A DNA stretch of 64,000 bases, from contig OZ244911.1 of the NCBI GenBank assembly GCA_965221765.1, positions 1,798,001 through 1,862,000 on the forward strand. Reading direction: 5' to 3'. The notes beneath the pieces were generated by a model. That model was given only the letters and a program-made list of their open reading frames with translations, did not search any database and was not told the DNA's origin. Shown piece after piece: positions 27,115 through 35,712 of the stretch. Both the position numbers and the translations under genes were made by a program. The stretch's first letter is position 1; each line of letters starts with the position of its first letter. The DNA comes from Bin25 sp965221765 (GTDB lineage: Bacteria > Bacteroidota > Bacteroidia > Flavobacteriales > Flavobacteriaceae).

Positions 27115-29376
27115 CTAATTATTTTCACGTAATAGATTAAGTGCCGATCCTGCGCGATACCATTGAATTTGTTGTTGATTATAGGTGTGCTTGGCTTCAA
27201 TGACGCTTTTGGAATGATCTGAGTGAATAACTTCAATTTTAAGATTTTTATTTGGTGCAAAATCGACCAGGTCTAGGAAATCAAAGACATCGTCTTCTTG
27301 AATTAAATCATAATCTTCTTCACTACAAAAAGTCAGTGCTAACATGCCTTGTTTTTTCAAGTTAGTTTCATGTATTCGTGCAAAAGACTTGACCAAAACA
27401 ACTTTTACGCCTAAATGCCTAGGCTGCATGGCGGCATGTTCTCTAGAAGAGCCTTCACCATAATTATGGTCGCCAATCACGATGGTTGGTATTCCAACTT
27501 TTTTATAATCTCTTTGAACATTGGGAACCCCATCATATGCTCCAGTGAGTTGATTTTTAACAAAATTGGTCTTGCCATTGAAAGCATTCACGGCACCAAT
27601 AAAACTATTATTGGCAATATTGTCTAAATGACCGCGATAACGCAGCCATGGTCCTGCCATAGAAATATGGTCTGTAGTACACTTTCCCAATGTTTTAATC
27701 AGTAATTTTAATCCGAATAGATTTTCACCATTCCAAGGTTCAAAAGGAGTCAACCGTTGTAATCGATCCGAATTTTTATCGATAATCACCTCAATATTAC
27801 TTCCATCATCAAGTGGTTCAATGTATCCATTATCTTCGACATCAAATCCTTTGGGAGGCAATTCTAATCCATGCGGTGGATTTAATTTGATTTGTTTGCC
27901 TTCTTTGTTGATTAAAGTATCTGTGATAGGATTAAAGTCCAACCGACCAGCAAGAGCGATGGCTGTTACCATCTCCGGAGAGGTCACAAAAGCATGGGTA
28001 TTTGGATTACCATCATTTCTTTTAGCAAAATTTCTATTGAATGAATGGATAATGGTGTTTTTTTCTTTTTTGGAGGCTCCCGCACGATCCCATTGACCAA
28101 TACAAGGTCCACATGCGTTGGTAAATATTTGAGCCCCTAAATCTTCAAAAGTTTCCAATAGTCCATCTCTTTCTGCTGTATAGCGCACTTGTTCAGATCC
28201 TGGATTAATACCAAATTCACTTTTGGTGGTTAAGTTATTTTCTACAGCTTGTTTCACAATGGATGCCGAACGAGATAAATCTTCATAGGATGAATTCGTG
28301 CAAGAACCTATCAAACCCCATTCTACATCGATAGGCCAACCATGCTCTCGAGCTTTTTGAGCCATTTGGTTAACGGGCGTGGCTAAATCGGGTGTGAAAG
28401 GTCCATTGATATGCGGCATGAGTTCATCTAGATTAACTTCAATTACTTGATCAAAATATTTTTTTGGTTGATCATAGGCCTCAGGATCCGCTGTTAGGTG
28501 TTTTTGAATTTTTAGTGCTTCATCGGCAATATCATTTCGATCCGTGGCTCGTAGATATCGTTCCATGGCGTGATCGAAACCAAAAGTGGAGGTGGTAGCT
28601 CCAACTTCGGCTCCCATGTTACAAATAGTCCCCTTACCAGTACATGATAAAGAAAGAGCCCCATCGCCAAAGTATTCAATAATGGCTCCAGTGCCCCCTT
28701 TGACTGTTAGGATTCCTGCAACTTTTAGAATAATATCTTTTGCTGAAGTCCAATTATTGAGTTTTCCAGTCAATTTCACGCCAATCAATTTGGGAAATTT
28801 AAGTTCCCAAGGCATTCCAGCCATGACATCAACCGCATCAGCTCCTCCCACACCAATGGCTAGCATTCCCAATCCACCAGCATTGACCGTATGGGAATCT
28901 GTGCCAATCATCATTCCACCAGGAAAAGCATAGTTTTCCAAAATCACTTGATGAATAATTCCGGCTCCAGGTTTCCAAAAACCAATTCCATATTTACTAG
29001 AAACAGATTCTAGAAAATTAAAAACTTCAGCACTAGCGGTATTAGCATTCTTTAAGTCTTCTTTGGCTCCTTGTTTCGCTAAAATCAAATGATCGCAATG
29101 AACCGTTGTTGGCACTTGAGCTTTGGACTTTCCAGCTTGCATGAACTGTAATAAAGCCATTTGGGCTGTGGCATCTTGCAGAGCCACTCGGTTGGGTGCA
29201 AAGTCGACATAGTCTTTACCTCTCAAATATGGGTTTGATGGTAATCGATCCCACAAGTGAGTGTAGAGAATTTTTTCCGATAGAGTCAATGGCTTTTGAA
29301 TAAGTTGGCGAACCTTCGTAATTCTTTCATCCATTTTATGGTAAACGGAACGAATCATTTCAATATCAAAAGTCAT
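27115..29376 (-). CDS. acn: Aconitate hydratase (mitochondrial-type aconitase)
   Basis: This enzyme interconverts citrate and isocitrate in the TCA cycle with a 4Fe-4S cluster. The length of 753 residues and the layout match the mitochondrial-type aconitase usual in Bacteroidota. HCDHLILAKQG and MMIGTDSHTVNAGGLG are near the N-terminus. The cluster cysteines are visible in LIGSCTNSSYEDL and in NACGPCIGQWDRAG. The swivel domain carries GDHNYGEGSSREHAAMQPRHLG, which includes substrate-binding serine and arginine. The gene runs toward tRNA-Thr on the opposite strand and appears complete. Its position between tRNA-Thr and tuf is unusual for the phylum. Confidence 0.96.
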   Translation of the reverse strand: MTFDIEMIRSVYHKMDERITKVRQLIQKPLTLSEKILYTHLWDRLPSNPYLRGKDYVDFAPNRVALQDATAQMALLQFMQAGKSKAQVPTTVHCDHLILAKQGAKEDLKNANTASAEVFNFLESVSSKYGIGFWKPGAGIIHQVILENYAFPGGMMIGTDSHTVNAGGLGMLAIGVGGADAVDVMAGMPWELKFPKLIGVKLTGKLNNWTSAKDIILKVAGILTVKGGTGAIIEYFGDGALSLSCTGKGTICNMGAEVGATTSTFGFDHAMERYLRATDRNDIADEALKIQKHLTADPEAYDQPKKYFDQVIEVNLDELMPHINGPFTPDLATPVNQMAQKAREHGWPIDVEWGLIGSCTNSSYEDLSRSASIVKQAVENNLTTKSEFGINPGSEQVRYTAERDGLLETFEDLGAQIFTNACGPCIGQWDRAGASKKEKNTIIHSFNRNFAKRNDGNPNTHAFVTSPEMVTAIALAGRLDFNPITDTLINKEGKQIKLNPPHGLELPPKGFDVEDNGYIEPLDDGSNIEVIIDKNSDRLQRLTPFEPWNGENLFGLKLLIKTLGKCTTDHISMAGPWLRYRGHLDNIANNSFIGAVNAFNGKTNFVKNQLTGAYDGVPNVQRDYKKVGIPTIVIGDHNYGEGSSREHAAMQPRHLGVKVVLVKSFARIHETNLKKQGMLALTFCSEEDYDLIQEDDVFDFLDLVDFAPNKNLKIEVIHSDHSKSVIEAKHTYNQQQIQWYRAGSALNLLRENN

Positions 29377-30425
29377 TTCTTATGCTTAAGAATGGTAAAG
29401 AGAACAAAATTACATAAAATTTCAGCTAGGTATTTCAACATAAACCGTGAATGGGAGATTCAATGGAGTGTTTTAAAAGAATAGATATTTCAACAATTTA
29501 ACTTGGTAGTATGAAGTGTACCCAATGATAGGACAGTTATTGACCAAATTGAAGTTATCTATAACTTTTATTTAAAATGCAGTTCTGAAAAAAGCACCAT
29601 TCCGATTTAAAATGAATTGCTGATTTTTTTTGAGTTTTGAATTCTGTTGAATACAACCCATCGGATACCATGGATTATCGAAAATCAGTTAAATCATGCT
29701 CTTTTTGGATTGAGTATGAATAATTCAGGTTCCTTATTCACGGAAGATAATTTGGAAAAGAAGAGGCTGTATTGATAAGAAATCTTATCACGTCTGCCGA
29801 AACGCCCCCGCAAGCACAAAAAAAAGCACTCACCAAAAATAATTTTGAAAGACTCAAAGTCAGTCGTTTTGAAGTTTTGATGGACAAACTCAGCGTTTTT
29901 ATCGCTTGGTGGTCATGTCCAAACTATCGGCAGGCAAAAAGTGAGAAATCGTGATGAAGCAGCAGAAAACAACCATCCAAAAAGAAGCCTTCAAACGGTT
30001 GCAGATTCCATTACCATAGTTCCTCAAGGACGCGAAACGGAAACCTCAATCTTCAAATCTTTCCCAACAAAATCATCTATGCTATCGAAAAAAATATTCC
30101 ATGGAGAGACTTTTTTTCTTAGTTTTAGAAAAAATCAAAACAAGGGAGAGTTCAGTTATGATGAATTCAATAACCGATGTCGCAATATCTCTTATTTGCT
30201 ACCTATATTTAACAACTTAAAGGTTGAGAATCATATAGTAGACGCAGATGATAATCGCTCCATATAACCCTAGCTTCTTCAGGTTCTATGTGGTTTGAGG
30301 CATTCCATCAATCCCATTTTAATTTTGATGCGTTTAAGTTTTTATCTTGATGCTAGTACTCAAAGATTTTTTGAGTTGTCTCTGCTTATGAGTTACCTTT
30401 TACTGCTCTTTTCAATTGATTTCTT
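29377..30425. other. 1.05-kb stretch without a recognisable gene
   Basis: The stretch between aconitase and the truncated ATPase has only short open frames, for example 29772-29954 (60 codons) and 29941-30267 (108 codons). They overlap each other, lack family motifs and have ordinary amino-acid content such as SVFIAWWSCPNYRQAKSEKS. No inverted repeats or transposase motifs were found by eye. It may be eroded mobile-element DNA at the left edge of the accessory island. Confidence 0.5.
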
Positions 30426-30974
30426 TTAGTCATTCCCATATTGTTCAAACAGCCATGTTTTGAACGAGGGGATAGAAATCGAAAAAGCGCCATCGACTCT
30501 TAAATGAAAAACCCCTTTGACAACAGAAGCATCCCAAAATTCTTTTTTGCTCATGGTCAATAAAGCTCTTTCTTTTTTAAGAAATTCTATGACATCAATT
30601 TTATCAAAAATTGAGGGTAGATTTTGAACAAGTTTTGCAAGGATTTTACGGTCTGTTCTTAAAAGCCTTTCACATCGTTGATTATAATATTTTAGTTTTA
30701 ACACATCACCGTGTTCTAATATGGTTTTTAATTTACTGTCAGTTAATGCTTCATTTTTTTGAAGATAAACATCTATTTGATTGCAATAGGAAGCGATGTG
30801 TCTTGGCCATCGACTAGTCCTAGTTATTATTTGATCAATCCAATGTTCTATTTCATTTTTATATTGTATATTTTCAGTAATCCAATCTCTTATAATCGCT
30901 AGTTCCGAACTATTGTCTAAGGGTTGTAAATTAATGCAACATTCTTCATTGATTCTCGAACATATCGAAGTCAA
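30426..30974 (-). pseudogene. Truncated ATPase: C-terminal half only, same family as the 35713-36837 ATPase
   Basis: The open frame of 182 codons begins at a TTG right after an in-frame TAA and has no ATPase core. It aligns from its first residues with the C-terminal half of the AAA ATPase at 35713-36837: ICSRINEECCINLQPL with ISRFASKCAVRLDAL, DQIITRTSRWPRHIASY with ARIVKETYGWPHHIVNY, LKLKYYNQRCERL with LRYDYYVSRWNEF, and FSISIPSFKTWLFEQ with YDVPIPSMVSWIQKQ. The N-terminal Walker A and B half is missing, so this is a 5'-deleted remnant. The opposite orientation to its relative suggests two element copies or an inversion. Confidence 0.75.
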
Positions 30975-31106
30975 TTAGCCAGAAAATTATTTGAGAAATG
31001 TAGATGTATCAAGGAAAGTTTTTAAAAAGAATTTAACAATATAAAAGAAGAATAAAAAAAAATAGCGTAGATACTTGTAATTTGATATTAACTTAAATAG
31101 CATCAC

Positions 31107-31890
31107 ATGGCCAAAATTAGTATTGTTTTAGAAGACCGAGATTCTCATAAAACAAAAGAAGGAAAACACCGCTTGTACTTACGAGTCTCTCATAAAGGGA
31201 TCGTCAGATATATCAATCTCCATAAACATCTTTATACCCATCAATTTAATCCCGAAAATTACGAAGTCACCGGATTTATCGGCGCTAAAACCTATAGTAA
31301 ACGACTAAAAAAACGCTTTGCCGGTCGATCTATGGCTCGATGAACATCGAGGCTATGCCTATTATTGGGATGCTAACCGCCTGAGAGATGAAATTCAACA
31401 TGAATTTTTTAATATCACCCCACCCACTTATTTTTTAGCACACGGTGGCGAATGTCTGCATCAACTATGGCAAGAAAAAAGATATAGCACTCTCGATTTG
31501 CGAGAAAATAGCTTGAAAGTGTTTTTAAAATACCAAATGCTCCAAAAACGTCAAGTACCCCCGCAAAAAATAAGATCTCTCTATCTAAAAACAGAAAAAG
31601 CCTTTACACTTTTAGAAAAATATCAAACCTATGATGCCGATATTCGAGGCCTCGATTATCGCTATTTTACCAAATTTAAAAGTTTTTTGGTTCAGCAATA
31701 CCCCAATCCTAATACCGCCCGTATCCACTTATCAGTCATCAAACTATTGATGAATGAAGCCTCTCGAAAATTTCCCGCTTTAAAAAATCATCACCCCCTC
31801 GAAGAGATCCGTATCCGCTCTCAAAAAACCGAACCCAACCCGCTGACGATAGAAGAACTCAACGACCTACGGCATTTAAACTTAAAAAAA
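31107..31890 (+). pseudogene. Tyrosine recombinase (phage-type integrase), frameshifted and truncated by an insertion
   Basis: The first piece (31107-31343) is an arm-binding domain of the kind in Bacteroidota integrases: MAKISIVLEDRDSHKTKEGK, LYLRVSHKGIVRYINL. A frameshift near 31320 leads to the second piece (from about 31320), a SAM-like core-binding domain: LDLRENSLKVFLKYQ, YRYFTKFKSFLVQQY, NTARIHLSVIKLLMNEA and PLTIEELNDLRHLNLKKG, which normally begins the catalytic domain. Homology stops exactly at 31890, where the IS1595-type transposon starts. The catalytic R-H-R-Y part is not present after the right end of the transposon (34352 onward), so that part was deleted. The gene cannot be functional. 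Confidence 0.8.
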
Positions 31891-31912
31891 GGATTTATGT
31901 ATTTAGTTATAC
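31891..31912 (+). repeat. Left terminal inverted repeat of the IS1595-type transposon
   Basis: The 22 bases start GGATTTATGTATTT and end TTATAC. They are the exact reverse complement of 34330-34351. The repeat begins just where integrase homology ends. Confidence 0.92.
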
Positions 31913-31956
31913 ACTTTGGCATAATAATAGTATGTTTTTTAATGTAAAATTTTGAA

Positions 31957-32895
31957 ATGAATAATTTAGATCTAACTAAAAGTAAAACTAATTCCTTAAT
32001 AGAAATTTTTGATTTATTTAAAACAGAAGAATATGCTCAAAAGTATTTGGAAAAATTAAGGTGGGAAGATAACATTAGGTGTCCTAGGTGTCATTCTTGT
32101 AAAGTGAATCCGTTAGAGAATCAAAGACCAATGCCTTATTTCTGTAATCAATGTAGAAAATATTTCAGTGTAAGAACTAGAACCATCATGGAAGAGTCTA
32201 GAATTTCTTTGAGAAAATGGATGATGGCTTTATACTTATTTAAAAACACACCAAAAGGAATTTCTTCGACAAAACTTGGGAAGTATTTAGGAATACAACA
32301 ACGATCAGCTTGGTTTCTACTCCATCGTATCAGAGAAGCTACAAAACAACCAATGAATCAGCTTTCAAGAACGGTTGAAGTGGACGAGACGTATATTGGG
32401 GGCAAAAGAGCCAATATGTCGAAATATCGTCGCATGCAGTTCTATCATTTAGGACGAGGGAGTGTGGGTAAATTTCCCGTAGTGGGTGCATTGAACCGAG
32501 AAACTAATCAGGTGATCGCCAAAGTGGTGGAACATACAGACAAAGAAACCCTCCATGAATTTATTAATCAACAGACGACATCGGATGCGGTGATCTATAC
32601 GGATGAAGCCCGATGTTATCATGGATTGAATCGAACATATGGTGTTGTTTGTCATAGCCTACGAGCATTTGTTGATGGGGAGATTCATACCAATGGAATC
32701 GAGTCTTTCTGGGCCAAGGTGAAACGTGCTTATAAAGGTACTCATCATTGGTGGAGTCAAAAGCACTTACAACGTTATATCCATGAGTTAGTTTGGAAAC
32801 ACAATATCCGTGAAAAAGAGGTTATTGAACAAATTGGATTGATTATTGAAAACCTTGGTAAAAAACTGTCTTATCAAGAGCTTATTACACCATGA
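31957..32895 (+). CDS. IS1595 family (ISXO2-like) transposase
   Basis: This is an intact 312-residue DDE transposase. It has an N-terminal zinc ribbon with CPRCHSCK and CNQCRKYF (about residues 45-75), a helix-turn-helix-like segment (GISSTKLGKYLGIQQRSAW), and the DDE/N catalytic core with VEVDETYIGGKR, VIYTDEARCYHG and HTNGIESFWAKVKRAYKG. These motifs are those of the ISXO2-like domain. The gene starts 45 bases inside the left repeat and its stop overlaps the methyltransferase start (ATGA), which indicates that the cargo is expressed from the same transcript. No frameshift is seen, so the element could still move. Confidence 0.93.
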   Translation: MNNLDLTKSKTNSLIEIFDLFKTEEYAQKYLEKLRWEDNIRCPRCHSCKVNPLENQRPMPYFCNQCRKYFSVRTRTIMEESRISLRKWMMALYLFKNTPKGISSTKLGKYLGIQQRSAWFLLHRIREATKQPMNQLSRTVEVDETYIGGKRANMSKYRRMQFYHLGRGSVGKFPVVGALNRETNQVIAKVVEHTDKETLHEFINQQTTSDAVIYTDEARCYHGLNRTYGVVCHSLRAFVDGEIHTNGIESFWAKVKRAYKGTHHWWSQKHLQRYIHELVWKHNIREKEVIEQIGLIIENLGKKLSYQELITP

Positions 32896-33722
32896 ATCAA
32901 AGCATTAAAACTTCATTTGTTGATGCTTTAAAGAGTAAAGGGAAGTACCGCTATGGTCGCTATCAGAATCTTCCGATTCGATACGCTGGGGGTAAAAGTT
33001 TAGCGGTAGGATTTGTTGTAGAGCAAATACCAACAAGTATTCAACAATTGGTTTCGCCGTTTATTGGTGGTGGAAGTGTTGAAATAGCTTGTGCTAATAC
33101 ATTAAACATGAAAGTTCAAGGGTATGATTTATTTGATATTTTATGTAATTATTGGAAAATTCAATTAAGAATGCCTATCACATTGGCTGATCGAATATCG
33201 AAATGGAATCCAACCCAAGAAAATTATAATCAAGTGAAATCGAGATTAAAAGAACATTGGATCAACAATGTTTTAATTGAAAATAACTTAGAGTTAGCAG
33301 CTCATGATTGGTTTAATCATAATTTATCCTATGGGCCGGGATTTTTAGGATGGATTTCTAAAATATATAAAGATGATCGAAGGTTTAAAAGATTGGTTGA
33401 AAAAGTGAGACGGTTTTGATGTCCTCGTTTAAAAGTAAAACAAGGTTCTTTTGAAAAAACAATATCAAAACATCGTACCACTGCGATCCACCTTATTTTC
33501 TTGAAGGAGATCGTCAAATGTTTAAAGGTATTTATCCCCAAAGAAATTTTCCAATTCACCACAAAGGATTCAGACATGATTTACTCAGAGAACTATTACA
33601 TGAACACAAAGAGGGGTTTTATTTTGTCCTATAACGATTGTACACCAATAAGAGAATGGTATTCCGATTTTAAAATCATCGAAATGGGATGGCCATATAC
33701 TTTAGGTCAAGGAGAAAGTTGA
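32892..33722 (+). pseudogene. DNA adenine methyltransferase (D12 class, Dam-like), decayed; transposon cargo
   Basis: This gene would methylate N6 of adenine. The start ATG overlaps the transposase stop. The N-terminal part has RYAGGKS and LVSPFIGGGSVEIACA (SAM-binding region), then LSYGPGFLGWISKIY. An in-frame TGA stands at 33417-33419; the same frame continues with CPRLKVKQGSFEKTISKHRT. A frameshift near 33475-33481 leads to the catalytic CDPPYFLEGDRQMFKGIYPQ in another frame. A third lesion, an extra base in the ggggtttt run near 33615-33622, leads back to GFILSYNDCTPIREWY and TLGQGES. The end at 33722 is short compared with relatives that continue past GQGET. It is probably non-functional unless the sequence is in error. 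Confidence 0.85.
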
Positions 33723-34162
33723 AAAAAGAATTGTCTAACGAAAACATATTGAGTGCTTTTTTAGATAAGGGGTTATTTGATGGTGGGAACGCAAAATATT
33801 TAAGCATATTCATTGGTGACACCAATAAAACAGATATTAATGACAAAGTTTTTCATGTTTTCCACAAGGATGATGGTATCAATAATTTAACTGCAAATAT
33901 TGCGGTTAATAACTCAAAAGCAAGAAATGAACATCAAATGGATGATCAAAAAGTTATTTTCTTTTCTAATTTAAATGGAAAAAACATTGGTGAAATTGAA
34001 GATAGACGTGATAGTGCTCAGCATTATAGAGCAATGAAGTTTCGACTTCATACTGAATCCACTTACTCAATACTACATCAAACTATCGAAATAAGAAAAC
34101 GACTTTGCAGACAATTAATAGTTTATGGAAAAGCAGTTAAAACTTTTAAGCAAAATATTTAA
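33719..34162 (+). CDS. Unknown protein encoded with the methyltransferase inside the transposon
   Basis: The frame can start at TTG 33719, which overlaps the stop of the methyltransferase (TTGA); an ATG at 33689 lies inside that gene and is less likely. The product is about 147 residues, starting KKELSNENILSAFLDKG. Visible segments are YLSIFIGDTNKTDINDKV, VFHKDDGINNLTANIAV and EIEDRRDSAQHYRAMKFRL, and it ends VKTFKQNI. It has no signal peptide or membrane segment and no family that I recognise. Because it is coupled to a methyltransferase, a restriction endonuclease or other DNA-acting role is conceivable, but no PD-(D/E)XK or HNH motif is evident. Unlike the methyltransferase it is uninterrupted. 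Confidence 0.55.
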   Translation: MKKELSNENILSAFLDKGLFDGGNAKYLSIFIGDTNKTDINDKVFHVFHKDDGINNLTANIAVNNSKARNEHQMDDQKVIFFSNLNGKNIGEIEDRRDSAQHYRAMKFRLHTESTYSILHQTIEIRKRLCRQLIVYGKAVKTFKQNI

Positions 34163-34164
34163 TC

Positions 34165-34320
34165 ATGACAAGACAACTTGGTAAAAAACTTCCTTCTGAG
34201 GAAGTACCAAACCATGAAAATATTTCTTTAGAATTGCATTTACAAGTTAAAGATTTAGCGAAAACATTAATGTCAACTTCTAAAAAGCCTTTTAATAACC
34301 ATAAAAATAATTTAAAATGA
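34165..34320 (+). CDS. Small unknown protein (51 residues), last cargo gene of the transposon
   Basis: The ATG stands two bases after the preceding stop, and the frame runs 51 codons to a TGA just inside the right inverted repeat. The product starts MTRQLGKKLPSEEVP and ends PFNNHKNNLK. It is hydrophilic and basic at both ends, with no family that I recognise. Its tight placement in the operon and the exact fit inside the element support it as a real gene. It could be a small DNA-binding or regulatory protein, which is a guess. Confidence 0.45.
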   Translation: MTRQLGKKLPSEEVPNHENISLELHLQVKDLAKTLMSTSKKPFNNHKNNLK

Positions 34321-34329
34321 AATTGAGTA

Positions 34330-34351
34330 GTATAACTAAATACATAAATCC
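34330..34351 (-). repeat. Right terminal inverted repeat of the IS1595-type transposon
   Basis: The 22 bases start GTATAACTAAAT and end ATAAATCC, the exact reverse complement of 31891-31912. The next inner bases of the two ends no longer match, which sets the repeat length. Confidence 0.92.
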
Positions 34352-34498
34352 CAAAGAAAACTTGATTCCTACTTATGACTTCGTATCATTTTAAATACTA
34401 ATATAGTCGAACTTGCAAAAGTCCTCAACCCCTTGTTTTTACTGGTATTCAAAGGTCAAACGGCCTGTCTGAAATTTCAAGAGTCTCTTTTGAACCCC

Positions 34499-35514
34499 AT
34501 GGAACATAAAAGCTCAATCAATTTTAAGGCCGTCAAGGCGAACTCCGAAAGGCACAACAAAGCGGAAAATAGAAAAACATTAGATTATGTCAGAACAGAT
34601 CTCACGCACAACAATACACAGTGGATGGCCACATCGATTTCTAAAAAACGAAAAGAAATCATTCAACGACATAATGAATATCATACCGAGGTAAAGACTT
34701 TTATTTGTCCCAAAACAGGAAAAGAAAAAACAACCAAACGATTAAAAAAAAAGTTTCATTCGACGGCTGTTCCCATCAAAGAAGCCGTGGTTAATTTAAA
34801 ACGCCAAAGCACGTGGAAAGATCTTCTCAAAGTAGCTGAGGTGATAGAGAAAGATTTTGGACCCCGTTGTTTCCAAGCGTTCATCCATAAAGACGAAGGA
34901 AGATATGCCGATCAGCAAGACATCGATAGGGGAAAGGCGACTCGAATCAACCAATGGATTCCCAATTCACATGCTCACCTATTGTTTGATTGGACCGATA
35001 AAGTGACAGGAAGACCTCTACGTTTGAATCAACTAGCGATGAGAAAAATACAAACGAAAGTCGCTGATGTTTTAGGCATGGAACGAGGGGTTGAAGGGAG
35101 TAAAGCCAAGCGATTGGAATCTTTTGACTATAAACTCAACCAAAGCCAAAAAAAGTTAGATGCCTTAACCCAAGAAATAAAACAAAAAACGACAACATGT
35201 TGATGTTGTCATGGGTTGTTTAAAGAATGATAAAAATGATTTAATGGAGATTATCGAAGAATTAAAAGAGAAAAAAGAAATTATACTAGGAGAATGAACA
35301 ATTAAAAAAGCAACAACCGATTCAAAAAATCGAGACTATATACGAAACAAAAACCATTGAAAAGATAAAAGAAATCCCGGTCGAAACAATCACGTTGAAT
35401 GGAAAAAATTATTCGGTAGAAGAACTCAATCAAGTTGTGATTTATGATGAATCAATACAAGAAGGAATTGATGCAACAATACGACTTGTAGAGCAAGAGA
35501 GAGTAAGGAATTAA
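34499..35514 (+). pseudogene. MobV-type relaxase (Mob/Pre family), frameshifted
   Basis: Relaxases nick plasmid or element DNA at the transfer origin. The natural start is ATG 34499, followed by SSINFKAVKANSERHNKAE and LDYVRTDLTHNN, typical of the MobV N-terminus. The catalytic histidine region is visible as WIPNSHAHLLFDWTDK, followed by LNQLAMRKIQTKVADVLGMERG. The frame stops at 35203. Coiled-coil C-terminal pieces continue in other frames: IIEELKEKKEIIL near 35251-35286, then ENEQLKKQQPIQKIETI to IRLVEQERVRN and a stop at 35512-35514. An extra base near 35287 explains the last shift. It is a remnant of a mobilizable element that probably also owned the integrase and the ATPases. Confidence 0.8.
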
Positions 35515-35712
35515 AATTTGGGCATTAGCTATTAATGTGTTGTGTTCGTTGTGAATTGGTTTAAAAAAAATCATTTTTAGAAACACGACACTACGATTTT
35601 AGTTAGCGTTATTAATAGAGAGTGTTTCCATCGGCTATTAGGTTGGATTTTTCTATCTTTATCGTGTTCGTTAAAATAGTAGAGTTTATGCACGTCAAAT
35701 ACAATCGAAACG

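Larger units (their letters stand above)
31891..34351 (+). mobile_element. IS1595-type transposon with passenger operon (methyltransferase and two unknown genes)
   Basis: A 2461-bp element bounded by perfect 22-bp inverted repeats (31891-31912 and 34330-34351). It contains, all on the + strand and nearly without gaps: an intact DDE transposase (31957-32895), a decayed D12-class adenine methyltransferase (32892-33722), an unknown gene (33719-34162) and a small gene (34165-34320) ending ten bases before the right repeat. Ordinary IS1595 members are about 1 kb, so roughly 1.4 kb is cargo. The flanking octamers TAAAAAAA and CAAAGAAA agree at six of eight positions; this may be an eroded 8-bp target duplication but is weak in A-rich DNA. 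It interrupts the integrase pseudogene. Confidence 0.85.

Noticed and set aside
28586..28933. 115-codon open frame opposite the aconitase gene
   Set aside because: It is a Pro-rich shadow frame of aconitase without independent support.
31883..34359. 8-bp target duplication of the transposon
   Set aside because: The octamers TAAAAAAA and CAAAGAAA match at six of eight positions, but in A-rich DNA this is too weak to claim as a feature.
34317..34394. 25-codon frame starting ATGA at the end of the last cargo gene and crossing the right inverted repeat
   Set aside because: It runs through the repeat into flanking DNA, so it is probably a chance frame created by the insertion.
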